Shown: positions 8,161 to 16,680 of the stretch, in pieces | Position numbering within the stretch: position 1 is the stretch's first letter | Layout of the letters: the number at the start of each line of letters is the position of its first letter | DNA from: Spirochaetaceae bacterium | GTDB taxonomy: Bacteria > Spirochaetota > Leptospiria > Leptospirales > Leptonemataceae | Direction: 5' to 3' | Length of the DNA: 64,000 nt | Assembly (NCBI GenBank): GCA_002730875.1 | Contig: PCBI01000016.1 | Coordinates: 124,001 to 188,000, forward strand | Notes under the pieces: generated by a model | What the model saw: the letters and a program-made list of their open reading frames with translations, nothing else | What the model was told of the DNA's origin: nothing | The model's database searches: none | Made by a program: the position numbers and the translations under genes

Positions 8161-9729
8161 CTACTCCCAGAGGTTCCGCACCCTTTTCAGGATGGTATCT
8201 TCATTTATCCGTACGTTTTGTTCCAATTCAGGAAACACAGCTTCAATGGACTTCTTTTTCTTCCAGCGACTCAGCGAAGCCAGACCGTAGATTCGCTTTC
8301 TGGATCTTACCATGCGACTGGCCAGAGCTTCGAAATGCTCTTTGAAGTTCCGACTACCCGACTCCTGGGGCTCCAGCGGAGTTCTTTCATGGGGAAACCG
8401 GGACCAGATAAAAACGACAAGAACCAGAATAAACTGAAGCAAGATGAGCCCCCAGGGCTCCTCCGCAAGCAGGAATACCAGGCTCTTCTCGCGATTGGCC
8501 ACCTGACCGGCGGGCACCAGCCCACGCTGCACATAGGTAACCTTCAATGGTTTTCCGTCCGCAGGTTTTTCGCTTACGGCATGCAAAAGGAAAGTTAGAA
8601 AGGACACGTGCTCCGGCCTGGCCATATGCCAGTTAAGGAAATTCTCCGAGCCAGACATGATATATACGGGCACCGCGCCGTACTGAATCCTCACCAGCAG
8701 CGGTCGACCGGCTACGGAAATGATGGTGCGATGCCCCTGTCTGAATCGCTGATAATCGGAATAGTCGTCCGACTCCTCATTCTCTGACTGCTGCTCCGCC
8801 TGGGTCTGATTTTCCGAACCATCGGTGGCTTCCAGGATACGGCGAATAGCCAATCGATCGGGAAGAGCGCCAAAGCGGCTTTCCCCCGCATTGCGATCCG
8901 AAACCCGGGATCTCCAGTGCGGAAAGTAGTTCCAGGCCGCCCATTTCTCCGGCAAATCCAGGCCCGGATACCATTCCCTGAGAGGTTTCCAGTTTGCTTC
9001 GTCGATCATGGGGAAACCGCCCGGAGCGATCACCGGCAAGGCCCGGGGAACATTGCCTTCTTCCGGAGCTCGGGCCTGACGCATGCCCAGAATTGGTTCG
9101 TAAATCAACCGCTGCATATAACTGCTGAAAAGCTCCAACGCGGTGATCTTCTCGGCGAAAGCCTCTACCTTTGAGTCTGACGGCATGTCCTTTGCGATCT
9201 TCCGCCATACCTCGGCGCTGGCATCCGAATCCCGCAGAAGAATCAGAAGCGATGCCGTGGGCTCACCGGACTCTTCGCGCTGGTTGTTTAGTTCGTTCAG
9301 AGTGGGAACCAGTCGAGCAAAGGCCGAGGAGCGACCGCTCCGATCCAGATAGAGGATGACATCCCGCTCATCAAAAAAGCCGAATTCCAGAAATCCCTTC
9401 GTTTGCAGGTCCACATCCTGGGAAACGGCCTGTTCGAACAGATCGAATCCGTTTACGCTTTCTACTCCGTCCATTCCGTAGGCTTCTACCACCGGAGGAT
9501 CGCCGCAATAAGGCAGGGCCAGACTAAAGGTAAGAGCAAGCAATATCTGGAGGATCCGACGGCGCCTCCCACGGCCAACGTCCGAACCAGGCCCGGACTG
9601 CAACAGAGAGCGAACGGTCGAGGCTCCAGAAAAAAACATCATCGGAAACGAAATCCCAAAAACGGCAAACCGGGGAGCAGCAGAAGAAACCGGGATCCGG
9701 ATTACAGAGGAAAACTTGCAGGTGATCAT
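8161..9729 (-). CDS. DUF4350-like exported membrane protein
   Basis: A hydrophobic stretch ending LALPYC suggests a lipoprotein signal. A large extracytoplasmic region follows, with the sequences VILYLDRSGRSS and GHRTIISVAGRPLLVR, and a late membrane helix (FLLAEEPWGLILLQFILVLVVFIW) leads into a cytoplasmic tail. The position between a DUF4129-like gene and MoxR is where DUF4350 proteins are usually found, and I base the call on this as much as on sequence. The start ATG overlaps the upstream stop (ATGA), supporting translational coupling, yet it leaves an n-region of about 60 residues. A later start cannot be excluded. Confidence 0.6.
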   Translation of the reverse strand: MITCKFSSVIRIPVSSAAPRFAVFGISFPMMFFSGASTVRSLLQSGPGSDVGRGRRRRILQILLALTFSLALPYCGDPPVVEAYGMDGVESVNGFDLFEQAVSQDVDLQTKGFLEFGFFDERDVILYLDRSGRSSAFARLVPTLNELNNQREESGEPTASLLILLRDSDASAEVWRKIAKDMPSDSKVEAFAEKITALELFSSYMQRLIYEPILGMRQARAPEEGNVPRALPVIAPGGFPMIDEANWKPLREWYPGLDLPEKWAAWNYFPHWRSRVSDRNAGESRFGALPDRLAIRRILEATDGSENQTQAEQQSENEESDDYSDYQRFRQGHRTIISVAGRPLLVRIQYGAVPVYIMSGSENFLNWHMARPEHVSFLTFLLHAVSEKPADGKPLKVTYVQRGLVPAGQVANREKSLVFLLAEEPWGLILLQFILVLVVFIWSRFPHERTPLEPQESGSRNFKEHFEALASRMVRSRKRIYGLASLSRWKKKKSIEAVFPELEQNVRINEDTILKRVRNLWE

Positions 9730-10592
9730 CGGCCCACCCCCTGGAGCTGCTTTTCCATCCTGTGGATCAGCTCTTCGTAATACCCCCGGTCTCGCGGACG
9801 GAGCGCATAGACGGTTTCCTCGAAGGCAGGGGACAGATCATCCGCAAGCTTTATGAACCAGTCCGGGGCCACCTTTCGCACCAGTCGCTGAAATTCGCGG
9901 GGGGTGAAGCCTGTTCGCCGGGAAAGATATTTCTCGGCATGACTGAATCGCACCAGGATCTCAAGCAACGTTTCCATTACGTCTCTGTAGCGACCGTCTT
10001 CCAGAGCGGCCAGGGCGTCGTTAAATAGCGGATCCCTCTTACGCGGAGCCTCCGGGGAATACTCCAGATCGGGCAGATCCTCCTCTTTAAGCCGGCCCCG
10101 GCGCCTAAAATTAAGGCCATTTCGAAAAATGAAGAACAGTATTAGAACAAGCACAGCGCCCAGAAGCACCCAGAGAATGATGATCGGATTGAATACCGGG
10201 ATCCCCCCCGATGCCTCCCTTTGAGGTCTTTCCTTTACGTAGGGAGCCAACTCCTCTTCCTTGAACTCTCGGTAGTCCCGCTTTTCGAAGTCATACCAGG
10301 ACATTTTTTCCAGAGTCTCTTCGTACGGCGTTAGTTCCTGCTCGGCTTCGCCGGATGGCAATATATCCCGGGCCGAATCGCAATAAGCCAGAGGACCGAG
10401 CAGGACGGCCAGCAATAGAATCCTGAAAGTGCGACGGGGAAACAACCGTGAAGACCGACCCGGCGTCCTCTGGCTGAAAACATTGCTGGCGAGCCCGAAA
10501 AGACCGCCCATCATTCCCCTGTGTGCCGAGGTTTTTGTCCGGTCAGGGACTCGTTCCCGGGAAAGGGATAAGCTATTGGCAGACAAATCCAT
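9726..10592 (-). CDS. DUF4129-like membrane protein
   Basis: A leader with lipobox-like LAYC is followed by a short periplasmic part, one strong membrane helix (about PIIILWVLLGAVLVLILFF) and a cytoplasmic helical domain of about 120 residues. The domain contains DPLFNDALAALEDGRYRDVMETLLEILVRF and LSRRTGFTPREFQRLV, a pattern seen in DUF4129 C-terminal domains. It overlaps the next gene by four bases and follows the membrane-protein gene at three bases. Its job is presumably structural within the same MoxR-linked envelope system. The domain name is a moderate-confidence call. Confidence 0.55.
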   Translation of the reverse strand: MDLSANSLSLSRERVPDRTKTSAHRGMMGGLFGLASNVFSQRTPGRSSRLFPRRTFRILLLAVLLGPLAYCDSARDILPSGEAEQELTPYEETLEKMSWYDFEKRDYREFKEEELAPYVKERPQREASGGIPVFNPIIILWVLLGAVLVLILFFIFRNGLNFRRRGRLKEEDLPDLEYSPEAPRKRDPLFNDALAALEDGRYRDVMETLLEILVRFSHAEKYLSRRTGFTPREFQRLVRKVAPDWFIKLADDLSPAFEETVYALRPRDRGYYEELIHRMEKQLQGVGR

Positions 10593-10595
10593 CGC

Positions 10596-11432
10596 TCAGC
10601 TAATCCTCTTTTGCGAAGTCATTTCATCCAGACCGCGGATAAACTGAAGCTCCAGATCCCAGCCCTCAAGAAAGGTGCGGGCATCCACGTAGAAAAGGAA
10701 CCGGGACACGGCAAAGAATACGGAGTACAGAAAAACCAGGAACAGGAAGAGCGGCGAAGTCAGGGAAAAGGACGTATAATCCTCGAAGTTTTGCACCCGC
10801 AGTAATTCCAGCACAGCTTCGCAAAACGAAAGGGCCAGAAACATGGCCACCCAGAACAGAATCATGTGAAAAAGCCAGAAAGTAAAAACCTGCAATGCCG
10901 AAGTCAAAGAAGAGATTCTTTTTCGCATATCTTTGCCGCGTAGCCCTTCCAGGAAAAGAACCTCCGGCCTGTAGAATCCGCGAATCAAAACGTTCCAGAC
11001 GGTTATCAGCAATGGCGCCAGGATGGTCAGCTGGAGAAAGTAAGGGATCACTATCCTGAATAGAAAAGGGAAAAAGGACTTCAGGCTATCTTTCCAGATT
11101 ACCCGGTCGCGCACTTCCGGTTCAAACAACCAGCGCGCATTCATATGGAACAGGGGTATCTGTATGAGCATCAATTGAGTCAAGACCACCGGTACCATGA
11201 GCACCTGCTCCAGGGCGCGATCCCCTTCCGAAATAGTCTTCAGCCATTGACTCAATGCCGCATCGGCGATCAGAAACAGCGCCATGAGCGGCAAACAAAT
11301 TCGCAACACCTGACCCAGCTTTTCCCGGATCACTACAAAAGCAAAATCCAGGATTTCTTCGGCGCGACGCTTACGCAGTTCGTATTGTATCCGACGTACG
11401 TCCAGAATGAGCCCTCCAGCCCAGAACAACAA
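10596..11432 (-). CDS. Polytopic membrane protein of the SpoIIM-MoxR operon, unknown function
   Basis: I do not recognise a named family. About five or six hydrophobic helices are visible, with an amphipathic charged N-terminus (RRIQYELRKRRAEEILDFAF) and a charged C-terminus. Proteins of this topology often accompany SpoIIM and MoxR genes, and this one is embedded in that operon. The only start that keeps the conserved-looking N-terminus is a TTG at 11430-11432, which overlaps the SpoIIM-like gene by about 60 bases in another frame. That overlap is unusual; a GTG at residue 34 would avoid it but would remove the charged leader. Confidence 0.65.
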   Translation of the reverse strand: MLFWAGGLILDVRRIQYELRKRRAEEILDFAFVVIREKLGQVLRICLPLMALFLIADAALSQWLKTISEGDRALEQVLMVPVVLTQLMLIQIPLFHMNARWLFEPEVRDRVIWKDSLKSFFPFLFRIVIPYFLQLTILAPLLITVWNVLIRGFYRPEVLFLEGLRGKDMRKRISSLTSALQVFTFWLFHMILFWVAMFLALSFCEAVLELLRVQNFEDYTSFSLTSPLFLFLVFLYSVFFAVSRFLFYVDARTFLEGWDLELQFIRGLDEMTSQKRIS

Positions 11433-12354
11433 AATAAAGAATCATAATCAATAGACAAATCCCACCAATGCTACCTTTGGCCCAGGTAGGCAAATCCGAA
11501 GGGGCTACGAATCCTTCGATGAACGCAGCGGTAAAGGTGAGAATGACATCGGCCACCAGGGCCGGTACGCTTCGAAGGCCGGCTTCCGTAAGCGCCCTTA
11601 CCCGGGTCAAATTGCCCGGACTAAAAAATGCGAAACCGGTTCGCATGCCGGCGCCTGCTGCCAGACCTATGGCGGTGAGCTCAAAGGGGCCGTGGGCCAG
11701 AATCCAGTTGATGATATTGTCCCTGGCCGGAGATTGCAAAAGGAAACCAATGAGAGTCCCCAGATAGAAACCATTGTAGACCAGCATGTAGAGCGAGCCG
11801 ACCCCGGCCAGAATCCCCAGACCGTAACAGAGCAACGATAGACTGAGATTATTCAGAACGTACCCGCTACTACCAAGCAATGCATCCCCGGTGCTCAGCT
11901 CTTCCCGGTCCCCGGAATGCATGGACTCGTATTCCTGCAAGGTGGCTTCGCCCAGAATGGAAGCCGCGAAATCACGGTATTGAAAGCCCAGCACGCCGGT
12001 GATCAAGAACAATGCATAGAACAGAGCGATGCAGCTCCAGGCATATTTGTCCGAAAAAACGCCGGCAGGCAACGTTTCGAGGAAGAACTTACTGAATCGT
12101 CCCCGGTCCTTTCGGCCGGAATGGAGAAAGCTATGGGCCCGACTCACCAGGTTCTGTAGCCTTTCGGTAAGGTCTTCCGGTAACCGGTATACTGTGGCCA
12201 GCGAGAGGTCCGTGGTCACTTTGCGATAGAGACGCGAGAATTCTTTTAATTCCTCCGGCGTGGCTCCCATGGGATTGAATTCCAGAAGCTGAAGCAGAGT
12301 CTGGAATCGATTCCAGTCCGGATTGCATTTCTCTATCCAGGCGGCCGGTGTCAT
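11371..12354 (-). CDS. SpoIIM (stage II sporulation protein M)-like membrane protein
   Basis: The N-terminal 80 residues are helical and charged, with the DUF-like motif LYRKVTTDLSLAT. Five or so membrane helices follow. The stretches NNLSLSLLCYGLGILAG, YNGFYLGTLIG and LAHGPFELTAIGLAAGAGMRTG are typical of the SpoIIM/DUF95 fold, in which a conserved HG.(L/F)E motif occurs. The organism type does not sporulate; in non-sporulating bacteria this family sits with MoxR and membrane-protein genes, as it does here. It is the first gene of a leftward operon of six. Two inverted repeats lie just upstream. Confidence 0.85.
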   Translation of the reverse strand: MTPAAWIEKCNPDWNRFQTLLQLLEFNPMGATPEELKEFSRLYRKVTTDLSLATVYRLPEDLTERLQNLVSRAHSFLHSGRKDRGRFSKFFLETLPAGVFSDKYAWSCIALFYALFLITGVLGFQYRDFAASILGEATLQEYESMHSGDREELSTGDALLGSSGYVLNNLSLSLLCYGLGILAGVGSLYMLVYNGFYLGTLIGFLLQSPARDNIINWILAHGPFELTAIGLAAGAGMRTGFAFFSPGNLTRVRALTEAGLRSVPALVADVILTFTAAFIEGFVAPSDLPTWAKGSIGGICLLIMILYFVVLGWRAHSGRTSDTIRTA

Positions 12355-12390
12355 AGGAAAGCCGATTTAAGGCGGAAGCCGGCGCATGGG

Positions 12391-12429
12391 TCAAGTAGTT
12401 TATACTTGAAGAATCTGCAGTGCAGATTC
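12391..12429 (-). promoter_or_regulatory. Two adjacent inverted repeats upstream of the SpoIIM-MoxR operon
   Basis: Dyad 1 is TCAAGTA at 12391-12397 with TACTTGA at 12403-12409 (five-base spacer). Dyad 2 is GAATCTGCA at 12411-12419 with TGCAGATTC at 12421-12429 (one-base spacer). Both arms are perfect. They lie 37-75 bases upstream of the SpoIIM-like start, in the gap shared with the divergent M48 gene, so they could be operators or hairpins in a 5' leader. No firm -35/-10 pair was seen. Confidence 0.45.
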
Positions 12430-12649
12430 ACGACACTACTGCCGCCTGCCATAAGCCGGTAGCGAAGCCGGTTTCCGGCTCTGCTGCCAACCATCGTTTA
12501 CCGGGACGAGAATCTGCGACATTGGTTCGACGTTTTCTTTATCGTTCGAGCTAAATGTTGAACCGTGCAGCAAATCTGGAAGCCGGGATCGGCTGAAAAT
12601 AGCCCGCCGCATTCCTTTTTTTCCTTGCTTCTGGATGTGGACGGTTACC

Positions 12650-13627
12650 ATGGATGCCATGTCTCAGCCCATTGATAATGAAGAACTAGAACATCTGCTC
12701 CAGAAATGGACCGCCACTCCCATGGGCCGGAAAACCTTTCTGGCTGCAGTGCCCACGCTTATGGCGGCCTGCGTTAGCGGCGATCGAAACCGCGAAGGCG
12801 ATAACACCGGACAGGAATCCGCCCTCACTGTAGAACAGGAAAAGCAATTAACCCAGGCCGTCTTGCCGGAACTGGAAAAGGATTTTCCCCGAATGCAAAA
12901 CGCCGCCGTTCAAGGCTACGTTAATCAGGTGGGCCAGAAAATTGTCGCACGCAATAGTCTCGCAAGAAACCCCTATACGTACACGTTTCGCGTAGTCGAG
13001 GCTCCTTATCCCAATGCCTTTGCACTGCCTGCCGGAACGGTATTCGTAACCCGTCCGCTGGTGGCCATGGCAGAAACCGAGGCTGAGCTTGCCGGAGTGC
13101 TGGGCCATGAAATCGGACACATCAAAGCGCGACATACCGCCGAAAGAATGCAGGAAGAAAAGGACGATTGGCTGTACACAGGTATAGGCGCGCTAATCGG
13201 CGCCCTGATCGGCTACGGTATTGGCCGATCTGCCTGCAAAGGAAACAAGGCTTGCGAAACCCAGGCAACACTGATCGGAACAGGTCTGGGCGCGGGCGCC
13301 GGTTATCTTATTGGCAAATATGCTTTCTTTGCCAACTCCCAGGAAGATGAGATGGAAGCGGACCGCGTGGCGTTTCACACGGCAGTAAAGACTGGCTACC
13401 ACAAGGATTATGTGGGCAAGTTCTACGAGAAGCTCTACCAGATTGAATCCAGCGGCGACGAAGAAAGCGAACTGTTCTCCAAGCTGAACGATGCCATGAC
13501 CACCCATCCGCCGGCGGAAGAGCGAGTTAAGCAAATGCATGAACTGGCCTCATCCCTAGGGGGCACCGGAAGAGGAATCGTTTCCACTCCTTACTTCGAT
13601 CGAATTAGAAAAGCCTGCGATGCCTGA
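12650..13627 (+). CDS. M48-family zinc metallopeptidase lipoprotein
   Basis: The zinc site is HEIGH with the distal glutamate in EDEMEADRVAF. Counting from an ATG at 12635 these are residues 158-162 and 241. The segment VTRPLVAMAETEAELAGVLGHEIGH is classic for the M48/LoiP/BepA group. A hydrophobic run ending LMAAC implies lipidation. A glycine-rich double hydrophobic hairpin (YTGIGALIGALIGYGIG and TGLGAGAGYLIG) is inserted between the two zinc motifs. I chose the ATG at 12650 because GGACGG lies five bases before it; ATGs at 12635 and 12659 are alternatives. It overlaps the hydrolase gene by eight bases. By family it is an envelope quality-control protease. Confidence 0.9.
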   Translation: MDAMSQPIDNEELEHLLQKWTATPMGRKTFLAAVPTLMAACVSGDRNREGDNTGQESALTVEQEKQLTQAVLPELEKDFPRMQNAAVQGYVNQVGQKIVARNSLARNPYTYTFRVVEAPYPNAFALPAGTVFVTRPLVAMAETEAELAGVLGHEIGHIKARHTAERMQEEKDDWLYTGIGALIGALIGYGIGRSACKGNKACETQATLIGTGLGAGAGYLIGKYAFFANSQEDEMEADRVAFHTAVKTGYHKDYVGKFYEKLYQIESSGDEESELFSKLNDAMTTHPPAEERVKQMHELASSLGGTGRGIVSTPYFDRIRKACDA

Positions 13628-14468
13628 GAAAGGCTCCATTGAGCAGGAGCGCGAGTTGCGCGCAGAGATCCAGAATAAGCTCGGGGCCACAGAATCTGTG
13701 GCCCTTTCTTATTTGCGGACTGATTCAAATGGGGACGCTCCTCCGCTGGTCCTTGTTCATGGTCTCTTTGGCTCTTCACGTAACTGGCAATCCATAGCGC
13801 AGTCCCTGTCGGACCGGGCCCCGGTGTATTCCATCGATCAGCGAAATCATGGAAGCAGTCCACATACGAAATCCCATACTCTGTATGATATGGTGGCGGA
13901 TCTTCGACGATGGCATGAGGAGAACCTGAGCGCTCCCGCCGTATATGTAGGTCATTCCATGGGAGGTCTGACCGTCATGGGGCTGGCTCTTGTTTTTCCG
14001 GAACTGGTGGATCGCCTTGTAGTGGTAGATATAGCGCCGCGAGGCTATGAGCCGCATCACGATCGAGAGTTTCAGGCTCTGGAAATGGATGTGAGCGGCT
14101 TCAAGAGCAGGTCCGAAATCGACTCGGCTATGGCTGAGATTCATCCCGTCGCGCCGGTGCGAAAGTTTTTACAGATGAACCTGGAGCGTGACAAAGATGG
14201 ATATCGCTGGAGCATAAACGTGGAAGCATTGCGCAACGCCGCCTATTTACAGGGTTTCCAGGATTATTTTCCGGGACTGTCGTTTGGCGGATCCACCCTG
14301 GTCATCAAAGGTCAGAACTCGGACTATATTCAAGAAGAGGACCGTGCTCTATTCGCACGGTTTTTTCCGAATTTCAAACTGGTGGAACTCAAAGGAGCGG
14401 ATCACTGGTTACACTACAGCGCTCAGGAAGCTTTCATCGCCACCCTGAAGGCATTCATGGACGCTTGA
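13620..14468 (+). CDS. Alpha/beta hydrolase (YbfF/ABHD11-like esterase)
   Basis: The oxyanion region LVHGLFGSSRNW and the nucleophile elbow GHSMGG (Ser113) are clear, and the C-terminal histidine lies in GADHWLHYSA. The segment SIDQRNHGSSPH is close to that of YbfF and related short-chain acyl esterases, which hydrolyse acyl-CoA or short esters. The length of 282 residues is slightly long because of an N-terminal extension of about 40. It overlaps the upstream protease gene by eight bases, so the two are probably translated together. No signal peptide is seen, so it should be cytoplasmic. Confidence 0.88.
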   Translation: MPEKGSIEQERELRAEIQNKLGATESVALSYLRTDSNGDAPPLVLVHGLFGSSRNWQSIAQSLSDRAPVYSIDQRNHGSSPHTKSHTLYDMVADLRRWHEENLSAPAVYVGHSMGGLTVMGLALVFPELVDRLVVVDIAPRGYEPHHDREFQALEMDVSGFKSRSEIDSAMAEIHPVAPVRKFLQMNLERDKDGYRWSINVEALRNAAYLQGFQDYFPGLSFGGSTLVIKGQNSDYIQEEDRALFARFFPNFKLVELKGADHWLHYSAQEAFIATLKAFMDA

Positions 14469-14470
14469 AC

Positions 14471-15607
14471 ATGGGCTTCTCGGAGAAAAAAACCGCCGTC
14501 ATCCATTCCAGATGGATGATTCCGCTCTGGACCGCTTTGATTGTCTCGGCGGAGCCGAGGTGCAAGCCCGAGCCCCCATGCCTTGCGGGCGATCCCACTT
14601 GCGATGATGTCTCCCTGTTTGTGCTCCTTCAAGCATCGTTAGCTGGCTTCGAGCTTCCCCATTCGCAGCTTTCGCAGTGCTTCGACAATGCAGCCTCCGC
14701 TACGTGTCCGGTAGGCGGTTGGCCCCGTCAGGACGCAGAATACCTGAGGGCGCGCTCCTACCAGATTCAGAATGAGGGAAACATTGTACAGGATCTGCAA
14801 ACCCACATTCTCTGGCGTCGATGCGTTCTGGGCATGACCTGGGACGGATCCACTTGCACCGGGGCGGCTCAAGCGCTGAACCATGCCGACGCCGTTAATG
14901 GTTGCGCAGCGCTACCGGAAAGCACCTACGGGCCCTGGCGATTACCCGAATATCGCGAGTTGTCTACTTTGTTCCGGTACGACGGAAGCGCCCCGGCCTT
15001 AGATACGAGTTACTTCCCCAATTTTCCCGGGGCTACCGGGCTCTGGTCCAATACCACGGTGCTTGCAACACCGACCAATGCGCTGGCCAACAACATTGCG
15101 AACGGCGCGCTCTTGAGTTACACCAAAACGAATACGCGCTATGTACTCTGTGTTACAGGGGACATTCTACCGCTGGCCAGCTTTAATCAAGTAGCTCCGG
15201 GAATCGTTTCCTCAAGCGATCTCAACCAGTACTGGACCAGTTGTCCTCTGGGATCCTCCGGAATCCTGGATACCAGCAGCAATTGCGCCGGTCCGCAGGC
15301 TAATGCGAATTGGCAGACGGCACTGCAATACTGCTCGTCACTTAACGGTACCCAGGGTAGAAGTGGCTGGAGGTTGCCATCGGTGATGGAAATGCTAACC
15401 ATTATGGATTATTCCAGTAGTAGCGGATCCATGTTTAACGATTCATACTTTCCCAATGGCGTTAACCAGGTCTGGACATCCACAACCGCTGTCTATAGCG
15501 CTCCCTCCGATGGCTTCAGCGTTAGAAGCTCTGCTACACCGTTTGACCTCCAGCCCACGGCCAAGACCACAACCTTTCCTGTGTATTGCGTGGCCGATCC
15601 GGAATGA
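14471..15607 (+). CDS. DUF1566 (Lcl-like) exported protein
   Basis: Two copies of the DUF1566 pattern are visible. The first has GPWRLPEYRELSTLF...YFPNFPGATGLWSNTT and the second GWRLPSVMEMLTIMDY...YFPNGVNQVWTSTT followed by YPVYC-like ending FPVYCVAD. The W-R-L-P and (V/L)WS(N/S)T cores define the family, named from the Legionella collagen-like protein C-terminal domain, where it is linked to surface adhesion. Many cysteines suggest disulfides and thus an extracytoplasmic location. A hydrophobic N-terminal helix is present but no lipobox. I chose ATG 14471; TTG 14465 overlaps the upstream stop. It lies just behind the hydrolase gene. Confidence 0.75.
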   Translation: MGFSEKKTAVIHSRWMIPLWTALIVSAEPRCKPEPPCLAGDPTCDDVSLFVLLQASLAGFELPHSQLSQCFDNAASATCPVGGWPRQDAEYLRARSYQIQNEGNIVQDLQTHILWRRCVLGMTWDGSTCTGAAQALNHADAVNGCAALPESTYGPWRLPEYRELSTLFRYDGSAPALDTSYFPNFPGATGLWSNTTVLATPTNALANNIANGALLSYTKTNTRYVLCVTGDILPLASFNQVAPGIVSSSDLNQYWTSCPLGSSGILDTSSNCAGPQANANWQTALQYCSSLNGTQGRSGWRLPSVMEMLTIMDYSSSSGSMFNDSYFPNGVNQVWTSTTAVYSAPSDGFSVRSSATPFDLQPTAKTTTFPVYCVADPE

Positions 15608-15715
15608 CTGTCAAATCGATTCGCATGACTCGAGCCTGAATTCCGGGGACACTTGAAGGGGCGGCCACAGTGCCAAGTCGCAGTCCCGGTCAAGTCCTAC
15701 TGGAACAGGATCTGG

Positions 15716-16663
15716 CTAGAACTCCTTCGATGCCTCATCCAGAAAGGCCTTCTCCTTTCGCGTAAGCGAATCCATCCCTTCCGTAGAAATCTTCTCCAGT
15801 AATCGATCCACTTCTTGCTTTACCGAGATTCGTCGATCTATCTCGGCTTGCTTTTTGGCCAGACGCTTCTTCTTCTTTCTGTCTTCCCACCAACCGCTCA
15901 GTCCACCGGATTTCTTTTCGTACAGATGCTGAGCTCCAATTCCGCCGCTGACGGAAGAGCTTCGCGTGGATCCCTGAAAACCGCCACCGCTATGACTTTC
16001 GGCCATCACTCGACCGCGCCGAGCATGGTAGAACAGGTAAAGCGCTCCGGCCAGGGCGCCGCCGGAATAGAGTATTACCGTGTCCAGGCTTCCGCCCAGA
16101 GCGAAAAGAAAGATGAATACGAACAACCCCAGGATGAGCCACTTCATCTTCACCGGGATCACAAAAAACAGAAGTACCTGGCGGTCCGGCCAGATCACAG
16201 CGTAAGCCACGAGCATACCCGCAATGCCCGCGCCCATGCCCCAGACAACTACCGGCAAGAAGGTTCCCACCAGAGCCCAGACTACCACACCACCCAGAAG
16301 CGAAACCAGGAAATACTTGAGAAAGTGGCGACGCCCCCAGAGCAGTTCAAGCTGGGACCCAAATCCGAACAGAATGATGGCCTCAAAGAATACGGAAATG
16401 AGCTTACTCAGGAAAGGCACCCCCATACGAGGGTCCGTTACAAAAATGTGAGTGAGAATCTGGGCGGGATGAAAATTCTGACCAAAATGCAGTGCCAGGG
16501 GGCTCAAATTCGTGCCCATGGACCCTGCGATGACTTCCAGGACGAAAGCGGACACCAGAAGTACCAAAATACGTAGTACTCCCTGGGATACCGGAGGGAC
16601 GGAGATCTGTGAACCAGCCTGCATGTTTCCGTATTCGTTCTTAGAACTCATACTATCAAGCAC
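15716..16663 (-). CDS. Rhomboid-like membrane protein lacking the catalytic dyad
   Basis: Six hydrophobic helices are arranged as in rhomboid proteases, with the typical segment ELLWGRRHFLKYFLVSLLGG (about 105-125). The site that should read GxSG is GMGAGIAG (142-149), so the serine position is Gly144. The histidine of the last helix (usual pattern HLGGxLAG) is replaced in YSGGALAG (199-206) by Tyr199. It is therefore a pseudoprotease of the rhomboid fold. The tail (about 213-315) is hydrophilic and charged, with a serine/glycine-rich linker and a Lys/Arg-rich stretch. ATG at residue 5 is an alternative start. It is divergent from the S1-domain gene, 17 bases away. Confidence 0.75.
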   Translation of the reverse strand: MLDSMSSKNEYGNMQAGSQISVPPVSQGVLRILVLLVSAFVLEVIAGSMGTNLSPLALHFGQNFHPAQILTHIFVTDPRMGVPFLSKLISVFFEAIILFGFGSQLELLWGRRHFLKYFLVSLLGGVVVWALVGTFLPVVVWGMGAGIAGMLVAYAVIWPDRQVLLFFVIPVKMKWLILGLFVFIFLFALGGSLDTVILYSGGALAGALYLFYHARRGRVMAESHSGGGFQGSTRSSSVSGGIGAQHLYEKKSGGLSGWWEDRKKKKRLAKKQAEIDRRISVKQEVDRLLEKISTEGMDSLTRKEKAFLDEASKEF

Positions 16664-16680
16664 AACAAGAGGGGTATCCT

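Noticed and set aside
15815..16576. 253-codon open frame on the plus strand
   Set aside because: It is antisense to the rhomboid-like gene, has no recognisable domain and a composition typical of a shadow frame.
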